DNA of 64,000 nt from contig OX578280.1 of assembly GCA_951217055.1 (NCBI GenBank), forward strand, positions 38,205,628 through 38,269,627, written 5' to 3'. This document shows positions 10,801 to 20,657 of the stretch, piece after piece. Source of the stretch: Gerris lacustris. Lineage: Eukaryota > Arthropoda > Insecta > Hemiptera > Gerridae. The number at the start of each line of letters is the position of its first letter. The stretch's first letter is position 1. The notes beneath the pieces are model-generated. The model searched no databases and was not told the DNA's origin. It saw nothing but the letters and a program-made list of their open reading frames with translations. The position numbers and the translations under genes are program-made.

Positions 10801-12281
10801 ACTTCAGTCCCAACATTCAAATTATCCCTTTGAATTGGATTTTTCTTCTGAGTATTCGGGCGTCTCACTTCAATTTCCTTAACAGGGATATCACTATTAG
10901 AAAAGGGAAAACCACTGATCACAAAGTCATCCCCCTTCTTGGTGAACATCACATGAGGTAGATCCATCCAACTTCTACCTATAAGCACTGGCACGGGTTG
11001 AGCTTGATTAGGTACCACAAAAATAGTTACTGCCCCAGTCACATTCTCCACAGTTATTAACACTTCCGCTTGTCCTAATGTCACCACACTCGGAGTATAA
11101 ATGTCACCAAAGCCGTACAACGCCACAGGTAATTCTGAATATTTCAAACCACACTTGTCAGCTTGACTCTGTGTAATGCAGCAGCAAGCACTACCTGTAT
11201 CAATTAGTCCAGGAACTATATATTCATTATTAATGGTCACATTCTTGATATATTTAATTAAAGTTAGGTCACTACTATTAGATTGATCCTTGCTTGGACT
11301 TACAGTAACTGTAGACACAAATGCTCTCTTTTTGATATCTGGACAGTCTTTCTTTTCATGGTCCGGTTTCTGACAATTAAAACATCCCCGAGATCTCCTT
11401 GGTTCCGGGCAATCCTTGCTTATATGACCCAATTTGGAACAATTAAAACATAAAACTTTCACTGGGCTTACAGGTTTATCAAAATTGTTACCTCTGTTAG
11501 TAGGAGTTTTCACCACTGCACTACTGGGCCTGTCAGTTGTAACATGTTCACTTTTTGTCAATTGGGGTCTAATTCGGGCTTGCCGATGGGCATTCACCTC
11601 TTCGTAGCTCCTTATCTCCCTCAAAAGATCATCTTCGTCCTTCTGATTCGTAGCTAATAAATGGTTACAGAGGTCTTTCGACCACAAACCTTCCACCAAT
11701 AACTTCTTTAAAGTATGAAAGGGTACACTTACCCTACGCCCCAACCGCATCTTATCGTGGAAATAATCAAAAACGGACTCACTTTTCTGCTGCACTCTAT
11801 TGTTCAATGAGCGCCACTTTTCGGCAACATCCACTTCTCCAATGAAACTCCTCTTAAACTGCTCCTCAAACTCCGACCACCCTGCAAAGCTCCTCCCAGA
11901 AAACCAACTCATTGCGGGTCCAACTAGATTCGATCTTGCACATTCTATTTTAAACGCCTCCGGCCACATATGGACCTTAGCCAATGAATTTATGTTCGCC
12001 AGCCACTCTTCCGCCATTAAGCCACTGCCCTTTCCATCCCAAGTATGTACACTCTTGTTAAACTCGGGCATTATTTTGAAAGTAGGAGTCGGCGAGGGAT
12101 TAGCTCGCAATGCTACTAATTGTTCCATTAAGAACAGTATGCGATCATTAATATTTTCAAAATCCTTCCGCTCACTCACACCGTTTCCTTTATTCTCTCT
12201 ATCGAACATAGCACTCGCGTTCTGCTCCGACATGTCAAACCCACGAAAGCCAGAGTCCTCACACTTGTCTTCGTCTTCCAT
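7803..12281 (-). CDS. Gag-Pol polyprotein of the Ty3/gypsy element (1492 aa)
   Basis: A single uninterrupted frame fuses gag and pol, with no frameshift between them. Order: a gag/retrotransposon-gag region (about 75-235, with WLANINSLAKVHMW and FKRSFIGEVDVAEKW). Two CCHC zinc knuckles (C278, C281, H286, C291 and C300, C303, H308, C313). Aspartic protease with DTGS at 361-364. Reverse transcriptase (about 560-740; SLDMAQGYLQ with D628, FGLTNAPSHF, catalytic FFDD at 690-693). RNase H (D839, E881, D906, D949). Integrase with HHCC zinc site (H1051, H1056, C1086, C1089) and DDE triad D1118, D1177, E1213 (35 residues between the last two). A GPY/F-like KKYRGPMVV at about 1345. The last 100 residues are acidic and hold a short tandem ENDEVTEP/ENDEVTET. 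All catalytic residues are present, so the protein looks functional. The RT box is FFDD rather than the usual YxDD. Confidence 0.95.
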   Translation of the reverse strand: MEDEDKCEDSGFRGFDMSEQNASAMFDRENKGNGVSERKDFENINDRILFLMEQLVALRANPSPTPTFKIMPEFNKSVHTWDGKGSGLMAEEWLANINSLAKVHMWPEAFKIECARSNLVGPAMSWFSGRSFAGWSEFEEQFKRSFIGEVDVAEKWRSLNNRVQQKSESVFDYFHDKMRLGRRVSVPFHTLKKLLVEGLWSKDLCNHLLATNQKDEDDLLREIRSYEEVNAHRQARIRPQLTKSEHVTTDRPSSAVVKTPTNRGNNFDKPVSPVKVLCFNCSKLGHISKDCPEPRRSRGCFNCQKPDHEKKDCPDIKKRAFVSTVTVSPSKDQSNSSDLTLIKYIKNVTINNEYIVPGLIDTGSACCCITQSQADKCGLKYSELPVALYGFGDIYTPSVVTLGQAEVLITVENVTGAVTIFVVPNQAQPVPVLIGRSWMDLPHVMFTKKGDDFVISGFPFSNSDIPVKEIEVRRPNTQKKNPIQRDNLNVGTEVSDNEIKELVFLLNQHRDAFALNPNELGCTDVFKVEIRELPGSKPVMQKPYRATPHERAEIKKIVKNWKELGIVKDTDSEYASPVVLVPKPSGEYRLCVDFRRLNAQTCKEAFPTPNFDDMVDSIGTCSIFASLDMAQGYLQIPLSEDSMCKTAFITPDETGEFTRLMFGLTNAPSHFKKLIFKVLGHLRGTACEYFFDDIIVPAKNWSELLTKLSSVLSALQKAKLTLNIKKCRFGFKEIDYLGFVISQGEVRPGPIKIGAIAEFEAPSDVHQVRRFIGLASFFRRFIPRFATIVAPLSGLLKKNVTFQWSKKAEDSFLQLKRQLTSQPVLKIFDPGDETELHTDASAVGMAGMLFQQKPSCAWQLVYAVSRKTSECESKYHSSKLELLAIVWSLIRLRSFLLGIQFTLITDCQALVYLNVKRTTNPQVCRWYNLLTEFDFEIRHRPGVSMAHVDALSRAPLEKTEEVESLAERNFDVCLNLSVSDQVLLMQRGDEELGRFIELFNKGNLSVEERNLIKHYVFEHQRLYHCLKEDQSVRKLFVIPKSMRKTIVVRCHDLSGHFGVERTMKKILEVYWFPRMRRYVKMHIGACVECLVNKPLSRPKGIIHPIPPGTRPFEIIHMDHLGPLPTSLKQNKFLLILIDNLTKFCLLFVCKSTSAREVLLHLINFINRFGNPHRIISDRGSCFTSVDFQSFCEERGIHSTLNSPRHPQANGQVERVNRTIIPALLSKIKREDSRDWDQCILEVERDLNSSVNKSTGRIPFELLYGYLPNFHDGLIRECVAHPEINNKWTPPEELRKSVREDLIKQKGILLRKSAQKKRQSPSYQVGEIVFMKKAPEATGEPTKLQKKYRGPMVVNEILPACTYRISDIESENGQLYATTAHATQLKGWTCDESDQDDEEESDLENPENDEVTEPENDEVTETKNNVTETYPDEEPILPANPDVTSYQPCDGVEVPEMENVEAADENSWNAHRTNDGLPKRCPKLKRHEDFVYY

Positions 12282-12367
12282 TTCACGAGGTATAGGTTAC
12301 ACTCTTTCAGATCGCACTAAGACTCTCACTAATAAAAGTATATATAGTATCTATCCCACTTCTGAAA
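12282..12367 (-). promoter_or_regulatory. Gypsy leader with candidate primer-binding site
   Basis: Only 86 bp separate the 5' LTR from the gag ATG. On the minus strand the base directly after the LTR opens TTTCAGAAGTGGGATAG (12351-12367), the position of the tRNA primer-binding site. I do not assign the tRNA. Confidence 0.6.
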
Positions 12368-12560
12368 TGTTATACACTTTAACACTTAAGCCGTTTCAGG
12401 GGCCGGATGATATATGATAAGGGATTTTAAAGGGGAAATATCAATAACGAGACACGAGACACACTTCGCCTTCGCTTCACAACAACAACATATATTCACA
12501 CAAACAGGTTACAACATGGTTATCAACAATAGAACTTAACATCTAAACAAAGATCTAACA
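12368..12560 (-). repeat. 5' LTR of the gypsy element (193 bp)
   Basis: Reads the same as the LTR at 7576-7768 along its full length. As the upstream LTR in element orientation it would supply the promoter. It is followed on the plus strand by the target-duplication copy ATAT and then by remaining outer-element sequence. Confidence 0.93.
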
Positions 12561-12573
12561 ATATAGATAACAA

Positions 12574-13710
12574 TAGGTTTGTTCCAACCACTCTTCAAAC
12601 TGGTTTGGAACTGTACGACGCATGCGCATTTGGGAAAAAGAGTTCCAACGAGCCCAAACTCAAACTCTGACTGACTCCGACTGTTAATCGGCTGTTCCAA
12701 CCACGCTCTGATTGAATCACGGATTAGTTTGGAACCAGTCAGAGCAGTCAGCGATCGGCGGCAGGGACTAGTAGTTTGGGATTGAGTTTGGGTGAACAGA
12801 AACGTAACCTTCCGCTCCGCTTCATTGTTTTTGTTTTGATTTCGCTCGCCTATTATAATTATTCTCCTTTCTTGTGAATCAACTGTTCTTTTTAAAATGT
12901 TTTTGTACGAATGCGACGATGAATTTTTGTGCATATAATTGGCATTTTCTAGATATTTCTGAAAAAAATAAAAATTGGACCTATTTTCCAAGATGGACTT
13001 TTGATACTTATTCCATTTTCAAACAAATATCGAAAGAATCCGATTTATTTCCGCAATATTTCTTTCGTTAACTGGACTAAGATTAATATTTGTTTTTTTA
13101 AAACAAAAGAGCATTTAGGATTATATCAATATAAATACGAATACGAGTGTGCCGTGAGTCTACTAAAACTGGCTCACCTCAGTAAGCCCGAAAAAATCGT
13201 GAATTGCGTAAATCGAAATGAAATCGTGAATTCATGTATTAAATAAACATTTTTAAAATGTGTGCATGTATTTTCGTCATATCCTCTATGAGTATGTAGG
13301 TTTTACTTCCAACTTTCGAGCTTAATTAGCATTAGAAAATGAAACTTTTGTGGTGTGGCGCCCCCTTGTTGTGCGAGCCCCTAGGCGGCCTAAATCAGGC
13401 CCTGATTTAAGCGACTGGCACTTATCTTTATTAACTATTGACTTATCCATCATCCATATCTTTAATATTAATAAGTTCAGGTATTTTCGATAGCACAGGA
13501 ACGCAAAATCACATAAACGATCAACTCAAAAAGTTGTTCTGATAACAGTGCTAAAACCTACCACGGCAAACAGTTTGGTTTGAGAAAGGAGCGTTCCAAC
13601 AAAAACGAAATCACAAATCAATTCCCAACGGTCAGTGATCGCGCATGCGCATTACGTCAATCACGGACTAATCCGAAACTGATTCGGAACTGGTGGTTGG
13701 AACAAACCTA
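12574..13710. mobile_element. DNA element with 17-bp perfect terminal inverted repeats
   Basis: The left end TAGGTTTGTTCCAACCA (12574-12590) returns exactly as TGGTTGGAACAAACCTA at 13694-13710. Subterminal sequence is partly matched too (GTTTGGAAC and GCATGCGCAT motifs at both ends). If the outermost TA is the target duplication, this would fit a Tc1/mariner-type insertion, but that is inference. The 1.1-kb interior has no transposase; small open frames in it (for example 12874-13071 on plus) have no recognisable domain. It lies within the outer element 7530-14261. Confidence 0.8.
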
Positions 13711-14220
13711 ATATATATTCGGAGAACCGCCGAGACGGAGGACGGAGTCGTTTGTTTCCCTCCCCTCGAGTTTCGGTCGGCCAGGTTATAAACAAGGCAA
13801 TTATAACATCGTTTTTTCAACTTAAATTAAGTTCTCTTGCTTAAAAAAACTTATATAATAAAATTATAGATAAGGACTTTTATTATTATATAAATAAGAA
13901 ATAGGTATATAATAAAAATAATGTAGGAACAGATATAAAAAACATGGAGATAATACACAGATAAAGATAAAACACTGATAAAAACCGTAGATTAAACACA
14001 GATAAAACACAGATTATAATAAAAATAATGCAGGAACAAATGAACAGATACAAATATATTATAATAAAACAATTTTAACATAAAAACAGAAAGAAAATAA
14101 GAAGAGGACGTAGTGAAGGTTTCATACAGGTTTAAAAGCGGCACCGCAAAAAAGATGGTTTGGAACCAACTTTCTACGGCAACGCAAAAGAGTTGCCGTT
14201 GCCATAGATGAATTCCTTCG
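13711..14220. other. Right interior of the outer element
   Basis: AT-rich, with repeated AAAACACAGAT/AATAAAATA words near 13930-14060 and an inverted GCAACGCAAAAGAGTTGCCG hairpin at about 14180-14200. No gene. Confidence 0.4.
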
Positions 14221-14261
14221 GGCCTCTGCAAATACGTATCCGCTAGCTATGAACCCACCTT

Positions 14262-14629
14262 AAACCGGCAGGGGTTACTGTTCAGGTCTCACTTGACACA
14301 CTGACTTCTAGATGGGATACAATCTCGGTGGTCCTTCTCCCTCACCTTATTTCTACACCCCCTTCCATAAATCAATTAAAATTTTAATTTTCAAAAAAAT
14401 CTTAATTACTATTAAGCATACTGGAGGAGCATTTTTAACTGCTAATTTTCTCAGAATAGCAGAGGTATTTTTATTATTGTGCTATATAAAGAGCTTTTCA
14501 AAGAAGTGGTGATAATAAATTATGATAGTGAGGGGACATGGTTTAAATAATCTTAAAACTAAACGGCCGATTAAAAAACCATTTAACAAAAGTTGTTTGT
14601 GAAATAAAAAAAGTTAACTTCAAAATTTG
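14262..14629. other. AT-rich DNA, nothing recognised
   Basis: A plus-strand frame at 14312-14512 (66 codons) has no domain and is treated as chance. Confidence 0.35.
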
Positions 14630-15070
14630 AAGGTTCTAGTGCGATTAGTTCCGGTATTGTCATGTCTAAATTTGCATATAAATAGCCGCAATCTTGATTT
14701 AAAATAGCGGATTGATAAACATTTTTAATAAAAGACAAGATTTAAAGAGAAACATACATAAAAAATTGCAATGTTCTAGTAAAACAGGTTCCAGAGGTAT
14801 CGCTTTTACAAATTTTGCATAAATAAAACCGCCATCTTGAATCAAAATGGTATATTGGAGAATCCTTTCTTTTCTTTTACTTATATCAGAAAAGGAAGCT
14901 AACTTGTAGTCTAATTGGTCCTGGAGGTACCGTTTTATTCCACATAGTAATGGCCGCCATCTTGAATCAAGATGGCTAATCGTAAAAATATTTCTTAGTG
15001 AGAACCTAGAGGGAAAGAGAAACGTCCATGCACAATTTCAACTCTCTAGCTACTACCGTTTTAGAGATAT
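14630..15070 (+). repeat. Three diverged tandem units with CCGCCATCTTGAATCAA motif
   Basis: Units start near 14630, 14765 and 14895. Each reads roughly GTTCTAGT..., a GGTTCC or GGTCC step, GAGGTACCGTTTTA-like text, then GCCGCCATCTTGAATCAAGA and an ATGG-TA ending. Spacing is about 130 bp and the units are strongly diverged. The motif resembles the CCGCCAT... part of the repeats at 652-1253. Confidence 0.6.
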
Positions 15071-17159
15071 GATATATGTACTATGATAGATGAGTCAGTG
15101 AGTGGTATTTTCAGCTTTTATGTACGTTCCTTGGATTGATAGGCTTAACGACTCGTATATAATAAATAATAACCTAACTTAGCAATAACTAGTCTGGGAG
15201 TTTATATAGTTTTCAAAATTATTGTGAAAACTGTTTTGAAAACTCCTCATGGAAACACTTTCGGTTTTAAACCACAGAACAGTTTTCAAAACGGTTTTGA
15301 AAACTCATAGACACGAAGTAAATATGCATAAGAAAGTATTAAACAAATATATAAAAATAAGTATAAAGAAATAGTCGCTGCAGACTCTAAGCAGAATTAC
15401 TTGACTTAGATTTTACTCTTATCGTTTCTTGTCCGATATAATTGTAAACTATAATTATATATAATTTTTCCAACAATGTTTAATATTCCTTGTTGTGGTC
15501 TAGGTATTTTTTTTCACAGAGATGGGTCGTGGGAGTTTTTCGTATGGGGACTCACATTCAAAAATATAATTAATATTTGAACGGAAGGATACATTAATTA
15601 TTTTTTCCTTGAAATGTCACAATTTTTGTCTTCTTTTTGTTGGGACTCTACTATTAAATTTTAAAAGACTTAATTATTGAAAGAATTAACTATTATTAAA
15701 TTTAACATTAGGATTTTTTCATTATAAAAAAATAAGATTTTATTTATTTATAATAAAATTAACACGAACGTTGTAAAATCTTGTAATAAAACTGTTTTAT
15801 TACTGTTAGAAGTTCATCACTTCAAGAAATTGATCAATCATCCCACCTCGCTTGAGCTGTGATAGTAAAAATAACAAACTTATTAGTAGGTATACTTATT
15901 CTCTTATATTTTTACGAGCCGTTAAGCCCGTGGTAAGGGGCTTAATTTTACATCTTTGGAAGAAAGGAAAATTAAATTAATTAATTCAGATAAGTTATTA
16001 CAGTTATTTGAAGACCAACAAATCAAAACAAACAATTATTTTTATTGGAATAAATGTGGTTGCCTTAATAACAAATCATTTCAGCTGAGTCGTCGCCGTC
16101 GGGACACTACTCGATTATATAAATGATTTATTTGAAAATAAAAATTATAGGCAAACTCCCTGCTTTGATGAATAAACAAGTATCATTATACGTATCCGTA
16201 TAAATTACCTAATACTAATAACCTATATACAAATAAAATAGTGGATACTAAGTTTCAAATATCGTCGTAAACATATAGGCTTAGAAAGATATATCAATAT
16301 AAATTAGATGAAGCTATTATTAAGTACAAGAAGTATCCAATCATAACTATAATCTTGCTAGCTAAGCTGTTCTTGACCTCTTGACAAAGGTTTAAAGTGC
16401 AGTGGCCTCTAATGCACTTTGCCTTGAGAGTACAGCGGTCTAGGTTGGGATGCAAATGTAACCTCTGCAATCTCTTCCCAGTTTAACAGCTACCTCGGTC
16501 CTTGGTTTACGCGTTTAACTGGTTAAACTACCTGACGGACAGGCACACTTTCACCCGTCACGACAAAAAACAGTTTTAAAAATTAAACCTGCTCGAAGCA
16601 AAAGAGAGAGAGAAAGAGGAAATTACGATAATAAAGAACGGTAAAATGAAGAGAAAACGGAAGATGTTAAAATATAAAATAATCTCCTTCATTCAAGGTC
16701 TTTCGCGTAAATATTGTAGGAAGTAAATAATTGGAGAATCATTTTTTACTAATTTTTTTTTTTTCAACTTTCTTGAAATGAAGGCCAGTTGGTTAAAGAT
16801 CCACACCGACATTTAAAATATATAACAGGTTCTTATGTTTGTTTCTCTTATTTGATCTAAGTTTTAAATTCCATATGGAAATTTAATTTCACAGTAAAAG
16901 ATGATTTATAGCTAGCTAGCTTCATATTTAAATCTAACTGTTGAGGCTTGAGGCAGGGAAATATAGTAAATAAAATGCAGTAGACCAGACAGTATTTATA
17001 TTGTGCAAACAAAAAAAAAAAAATTACTCCCATAGCTGACTAAAACCGAGCAAAATATTACTTTTCCTTCCAAACTTACGGAGGTATTGTCAGATCGTTC
17101 TGAAGAACGAACATTTTATAAGAAACCAAATTCAAAAAATTTAAGAAAGAAATCTGTTA
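15071..17159. other. Unassigned AT-rich DNA
   Basis: No gene. About 15200-15310 is rich in GTTTTCAAAAC words and loosely matches 7130-7275. A small stretch of higher GC at 16370-16570 contains a GAGGTACCTCGG-free, CpG-poor text with no open frame; I see nothing further in it. Confidence 0.35.
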
Positions 17160-17720
17160 GGACATTGGACTCTTGTCTGTCTAGCTTTCGTTCAACATTT
17201 TTGCGAACCAACATATCTTAAAAATTACTTACTTGGTTTGGTTGAAATTTGGACGTTAGAACACAATTAGCCAATGGTGGGTTTTAGGGAATATAATCAG
17301 GGTAATCAGGGAATATTCTTGGTCTAGTATCTATCTTTTAGTCTGTCGTTCAACATTTTTTGCGAACGACTCATCCGATCTAAATGAAATTTAGATGATA
17401 AGATTGGGTAGATTATAATATTAGCTCATTGTTGGTCCCATATTATTTTCAACCTTTGCTTCCTCTTCTGCGTACAAACTTAGCGCACAAACACATATAT
17501 ATGATTTTGAAGAAATAGAAAATTTATCGAAAGTAGCCCATAGTTAATTCCACATTAATTTTTCCTGTCTGCGCAAATTTTGAATAAAAATACGTATGAC
17601 ACCCACGGAAACTGTGTCGGGAATCGAAATAGTTTCAAATAACCACTCTTTCAATTTCTGCATGTGACCATTGTCCAACGCGAGGAAGCTTTATGGCACA
17701 TAGATTAAAAGACTATTATT
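17160..17720. repeat. Dispersed repeat family R, decayed inverted pair
   Basis: The part to about 17580 carries family R landmarks in reverse complement (AGCTCATTGTTGGTCCCATA; TTTGCGAACGACTCATC and a TCTGTC run). It includes a near-duplicate of its own segment (TTCAACATTTTTGCGAAC at about 17190 and TTCAACATTTTTTGCGAAC at about 17348). The last part (CAACGCGAGGAAGCTTTATG, about 17675) carries the family R left end in direct orientation. Confidence 0.55.
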
Positions 17721-17810
17721 TATTTATTTTTTGTTCTTAAAAATACTTAATAAACCTCAAAGAGTAACATTATTGAGAACGTTAACAGAATGAGTTGATT
17801 CTATAGCGTA

Positions 17811-18010
17811 AGTTTTCGTGGCCGGAGTCTAATTAATCTAAAATCTTGATATAAGTATTACATACTAGATTTTTTGAAGAAGACGTTTCTAACCTATTCC
17901 AAGATCATTCTCAAGGAAGTAAGGATGTTGCTTACGATGCGTGTTATTTACACTATCAAAAAGTCGTCGGGATTCACAAAATCTCGTGGGTTCGACCGGA
18001 CTCCTATATT
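17811..18010. repeat. Foldback repeat related to the 24.1/25.9-kb arms
   Basis: GTGGCCGGAGTCTAATTAAT near 17820 and GTCGGGATTCACAAAATCTC near 17968 correspond to the two ends of the arm at 25901-26062 (its reverse complement begins TTTCCGTGGCCAGAATCTAA). The element is about 200 bp and non-coding. Confidence 0.55.
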
Positions 18011-18300
18011 TAATAGATGAACAGATTTTATATTGTTTCCCACTTCGGATTCAATAATTAGTCTACATTAAATCATTTGCTATCTTGTTTGACTACAAAT
18101 GTGTCATTTTCATCAGAATAAAAGCTTCTAAGGGTAGAAATATTTAATACACACAAAAAAAGATTACTTCTTGGTCCAGTTCTCATCATTTTTAAACAGT
18201 AGGAAATGAGAAAATAACATACAGGCACAGGCAGCAAAATAACAGATAGTTGATGTTGATGATTCTAGCTAATTGGTGGAAGCGAATATTTTTAATGCGT

Positions 18301-18466
18301 AAAGCCTCGTCCAGACTACCTTACCGAACAGAGGAAACGAGCAAAGCATTGGTCTCTTCGCATGCCCAGTCCAAAGTACGCCTGCGCATCTAAAAATGGG
18401 CATGCGCAAAGACCAATTCTTTGCTTCTTTTCTCTGTTTGGTTCGGCAGACTAAACGAGGCTTTAG
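18301..18466. mobile_element. Palindromic MITE, about 165 bp
   Basis: The left arm AAAGCCTCGTCCAGACTACC continues through CCGAACAGAGGAAACGAGCA to ATTGGTCT. The right arm, reverse-complemented, reads AAAGCCTCGTTTAGTCTGCC and continues the same way. The arms take up most of the element, meeting around the GGGCATGCGC text, so it is almost entirely hairpin. No coding capacity. Confidence 0.8.
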
Positions 18467-19836
18467 AGGTTTCTCTTCAACAAATAAAAAAAAAACGTAT
18501 GTCTCACCACTAAAATTAACTTTATTTTAAAGAACCCGCTGTCAACCTACAATCCGAACCTTTTATACTAATAATAAATATTAATAAATGTAAAATTTAA
18601 CGTAAAAAAAAGACTAACCAAGGAATGGAAATATTCTTTCAGAGGAATAAACATTATTGAGTGACGTGTTTAAAAATAGATTGGAATAAATAAATAATTA
18701 GACGGAGAAGCTTTTCTACAGCCTGTTGCATAGCAACCCGTAATCACATTATTCCAAAACAGACTTAGGAGGGGAAAATGAGTTGAACTTTAAACTTGTA
18801 AAATTCCTTAAAAGGAAAGCCCCTGAATTCATTTTACTTTGAAATATCCCTTTTCAACGGTAACACTTATCAGCATTTTAAATATATTTCAATATTATAC
18901 TTTATAAAATAATCCATTAGTTGAACAAAAATAAACTTTTTTTTTTTTTTTTTCGTGTCCTTTTGAAGATGTTTACGTATTGCGTATATGAAAAAGTTAC
19001 GGATAAGGATCGAAAATTGGTTTAGCTAAACTCTGTTGGCTGCAATATAATTTAAATAATCCCAATCATTTGATAGTTTTATAGAGACGTTTCTCCTAAT
19101 TTGTTGATATTTCGCCAATGAAATAGTTGTAGTATGCAGTATTGAAAAAGTTGCAATTCGAAAAACTATTTTTGTTAGATATATCACCAGCAACAGATTT
19201 GAGATTCAAAGAAAATTAAGGCTTCATGAAAATAATTATTTTCTGATCGCATATCAAGTGACCCCAATATTCTATGAACGTTGGATTTTAGTTTGACGGT
19301 TCTCTTAAAAGAGTTCTCAAACCGTGTCAAATGTTATATCTCTAGCTGTTGTAGATTCTCAGTGAAAGTTTTCGTAGACGGATAGATTAGACATATTAGG
19401 CTCAACAGCTTCTCATTTTGTAGAGAAACTAAAATTACACAGGTATTAAGAAAACTAGTAAAGCAAGAGGAATGTGTTAAGAAAAAGTTCGAAGGAGTAT
19501 CGGGGTCCGGCTAGATAAGATTAAGAACGCACTCCAAAAGGATTACCTACTTGGTTTCGTTAGGTCAACAGACAGACAAAAGTAAATATTGGAAATAAAC
19601 CACTAGTAAAAAAAAGATAACTATTAGAGGTCTTCAACAAATGTTTTTCTTACTCTTAAAAAGGCCATAAAAGTTTAAAAACAAAACTATTCGCAGGTGT
19701 TAAGAAAAACTATCAATAATTCATCTCTACTATAACTTTGTCTAATTAACATAACATTCGATATTTTTACTTTACGATATTCTATGATAACTCAGTATAA
19801 TTAATGTTTACTTTGAAATTAATTATACTGGCAATT
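18467..19836. other. AT-rich DNA, nothing recognised
   Basis: Contains a 16-T run near 18937. No gene, RNA or transposon end recognised. Confidence 0.35.
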
Positions 19837-19973
19837 TAATTTACTATCTACTACTCTCAAGATAACAAGACACCAATTTTTAATATAAACAAAAATAAAC
19901 TACACCTAAGTTCTTTGTATTTGAAAAGACGGATAAAAATAATAGAACATTAGGGGAGAATCATGCTTTTGTT
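19837..19973 (+). repeat. 137-bp direct repeat, left copy
   Basis: From TAATTTACTATCTACTACTC to CATGCTTTTGTT this reads the same, base for base, as 22203-22339. It is not an LTR by its ends (no TG...CA) and shows no matching flanks. It lies 448 bp left of the copia element. Confidence 0.9.
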
Positions 19974-20149
19974 GAAATGCATATTCTTTAAATAAAATAA
20001 AAATTTCATATTTTTATTATTTGTTCAAATAATAATAATTAGAATGGAACACTTAATTTTGAACCCCCCTTACAAAAGCCTATTACATTTTAACAGTTAA
20101 TAGAATTCCCTATAGCATAGAAACATGAACCATGATAATACATAAGAAA

Positions 20150-20370
20150 ATAAAAATTGCGAGTATCAGTCAAGAGTAAAAATCAAATTTGTGGTTTTTC
20201 CGAGGTTTCGGAAAATAAATATTTTTTTCCTTCGTGTATATAAAAAGGAAATTCTTTAAGGCCTGTGTGTCATGCTTGTTTTATTCTTTGGAAAGAGAAT
20301 ACATTTTCCCGAAACATGGTAAAACCACAAAATGTTTACTGATTCTTGCTATCCTCAATTTTTATTTACT
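20150..20370. repeat. Hairpin-forming inverted repeat, about 70-bp imperfect arms
   Basis: The left arm runs AAAAATTGCGAGTATCAGTC ... TTTGTGGTTTTTCCGAGGTT ... The right arm, reverse-complemented, runs AAAAATTGAGGATAGCAAGA ... TTTTGTGGTTTTACCATGTT ... Related text (TTTTCCAAAACATCGGTAAA and CCACTATCCTCAACA) appears near 47255-47360. Confidence 0.65.
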
Positions 20371-20421
20371 TCACAGTCGATAGCCACATAATTATCTTAA
20401 GAAAACTGTTAAGTTCGTATC

Positions 20422-20606
20422 TGTTGAAGTCATTCAATATTTTAGACTTAACACTTGTTAATTAATAACAATCACTTTTAACAAGTATAATTATTTATTA
20501 TAACTTGTTAAATTATTCAAAATAAAATCAGTCTGAGTTGTGGTTTCAAAGGATTTACATTGTTAATTTTTAATTTAGTTGTGTCATTCATTAAGTAACA
20601 TCATTA
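20422..20606 (+). repeat. 5' LTR of the deleted copia element (185 bp)
   Basis: Starts TGTTGAAGTC and ends ACATCATTA. The end TA instead of CA is set by the exact 5-bp target duplication and by the start of the primer-binding site. Inside are several AACAAGT/ACTTGTTAA inverted words. Confidence 0.92.
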
Positions 20607-20620
20607 GGTTATGGGCCCAG
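20607..20620 (+). promoter_or_regulatory. Copia primer-binding site
   Basis: GGTTATGGGCCCAG directly abuts the left LTR. The same sequence follows the LTR in the Drosophila copia element, where an internal fragment of initiator tRNA-Met primes reverse transcription (family knowledge). Confidence 0.85.
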
Positions 20621-20657
20621 CACGCTTCCACTGCGCTTTTTTTTTAACGCCTCCTTC

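Larger units (their letters stand above)
7576..12560 (-). mobile_element. Complete Ty3/gypsy LTR retrotransposon
   Basis: The 4985-bp element is bounded by 193-bp direct LTRs (7576-7768 and 12368-12560) in which I find no difference. The 4-bp target duplication ATAT lies at 7572-7575 and 12561-12564. In its own (minus) orientation the order is LTR, primer-binding region, one gag-pol frame, polypurine-like tract ending AGGAATGGCCGAG, LTR. Identical LTRs plus an uninterrupted frame indicate a very recent insertion that may still be autonomous. No env frame is present. It sits inside the left end of the outer element at 7530-14261. Confidence 0.95.
7530..14261. mobile_element. Outer terminal-inverted-repeat element interrupted by a gypsy and a second DNA element
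   Basis: The left end at 7530-7568 (AAGGTGGGTTCACAGCTAGC, then GGATAAGTATTTGCGGAGG) returns in reverse complement at 14221-14261 with four or so changes. Removing the gypsy element (7576-12560 plus one 4-bp duplication) leaves about 1.74 kb. Removing also the inner element at 12574-13710 leaves about 0.6 kb, a normal MITE size. No transposase is seen. The target duplication is not clear, so I cannot assign the superfamily. Confidence 0.75.

Noticed and set aside
11800..12417. Open frame of 205 codons on plus
   Set aside because: It lies antisense to the gag part of the gypsy frame and its product has no domain; it is a shadow of the conserved coding strand.
12536..12991. Minus-strand frame of 151 codons
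   Set aside because: It runs from the gypsy LTR into the inner DNA element and has no recognisable domain. Crossing two element boundaries makes a real gene unlikely.
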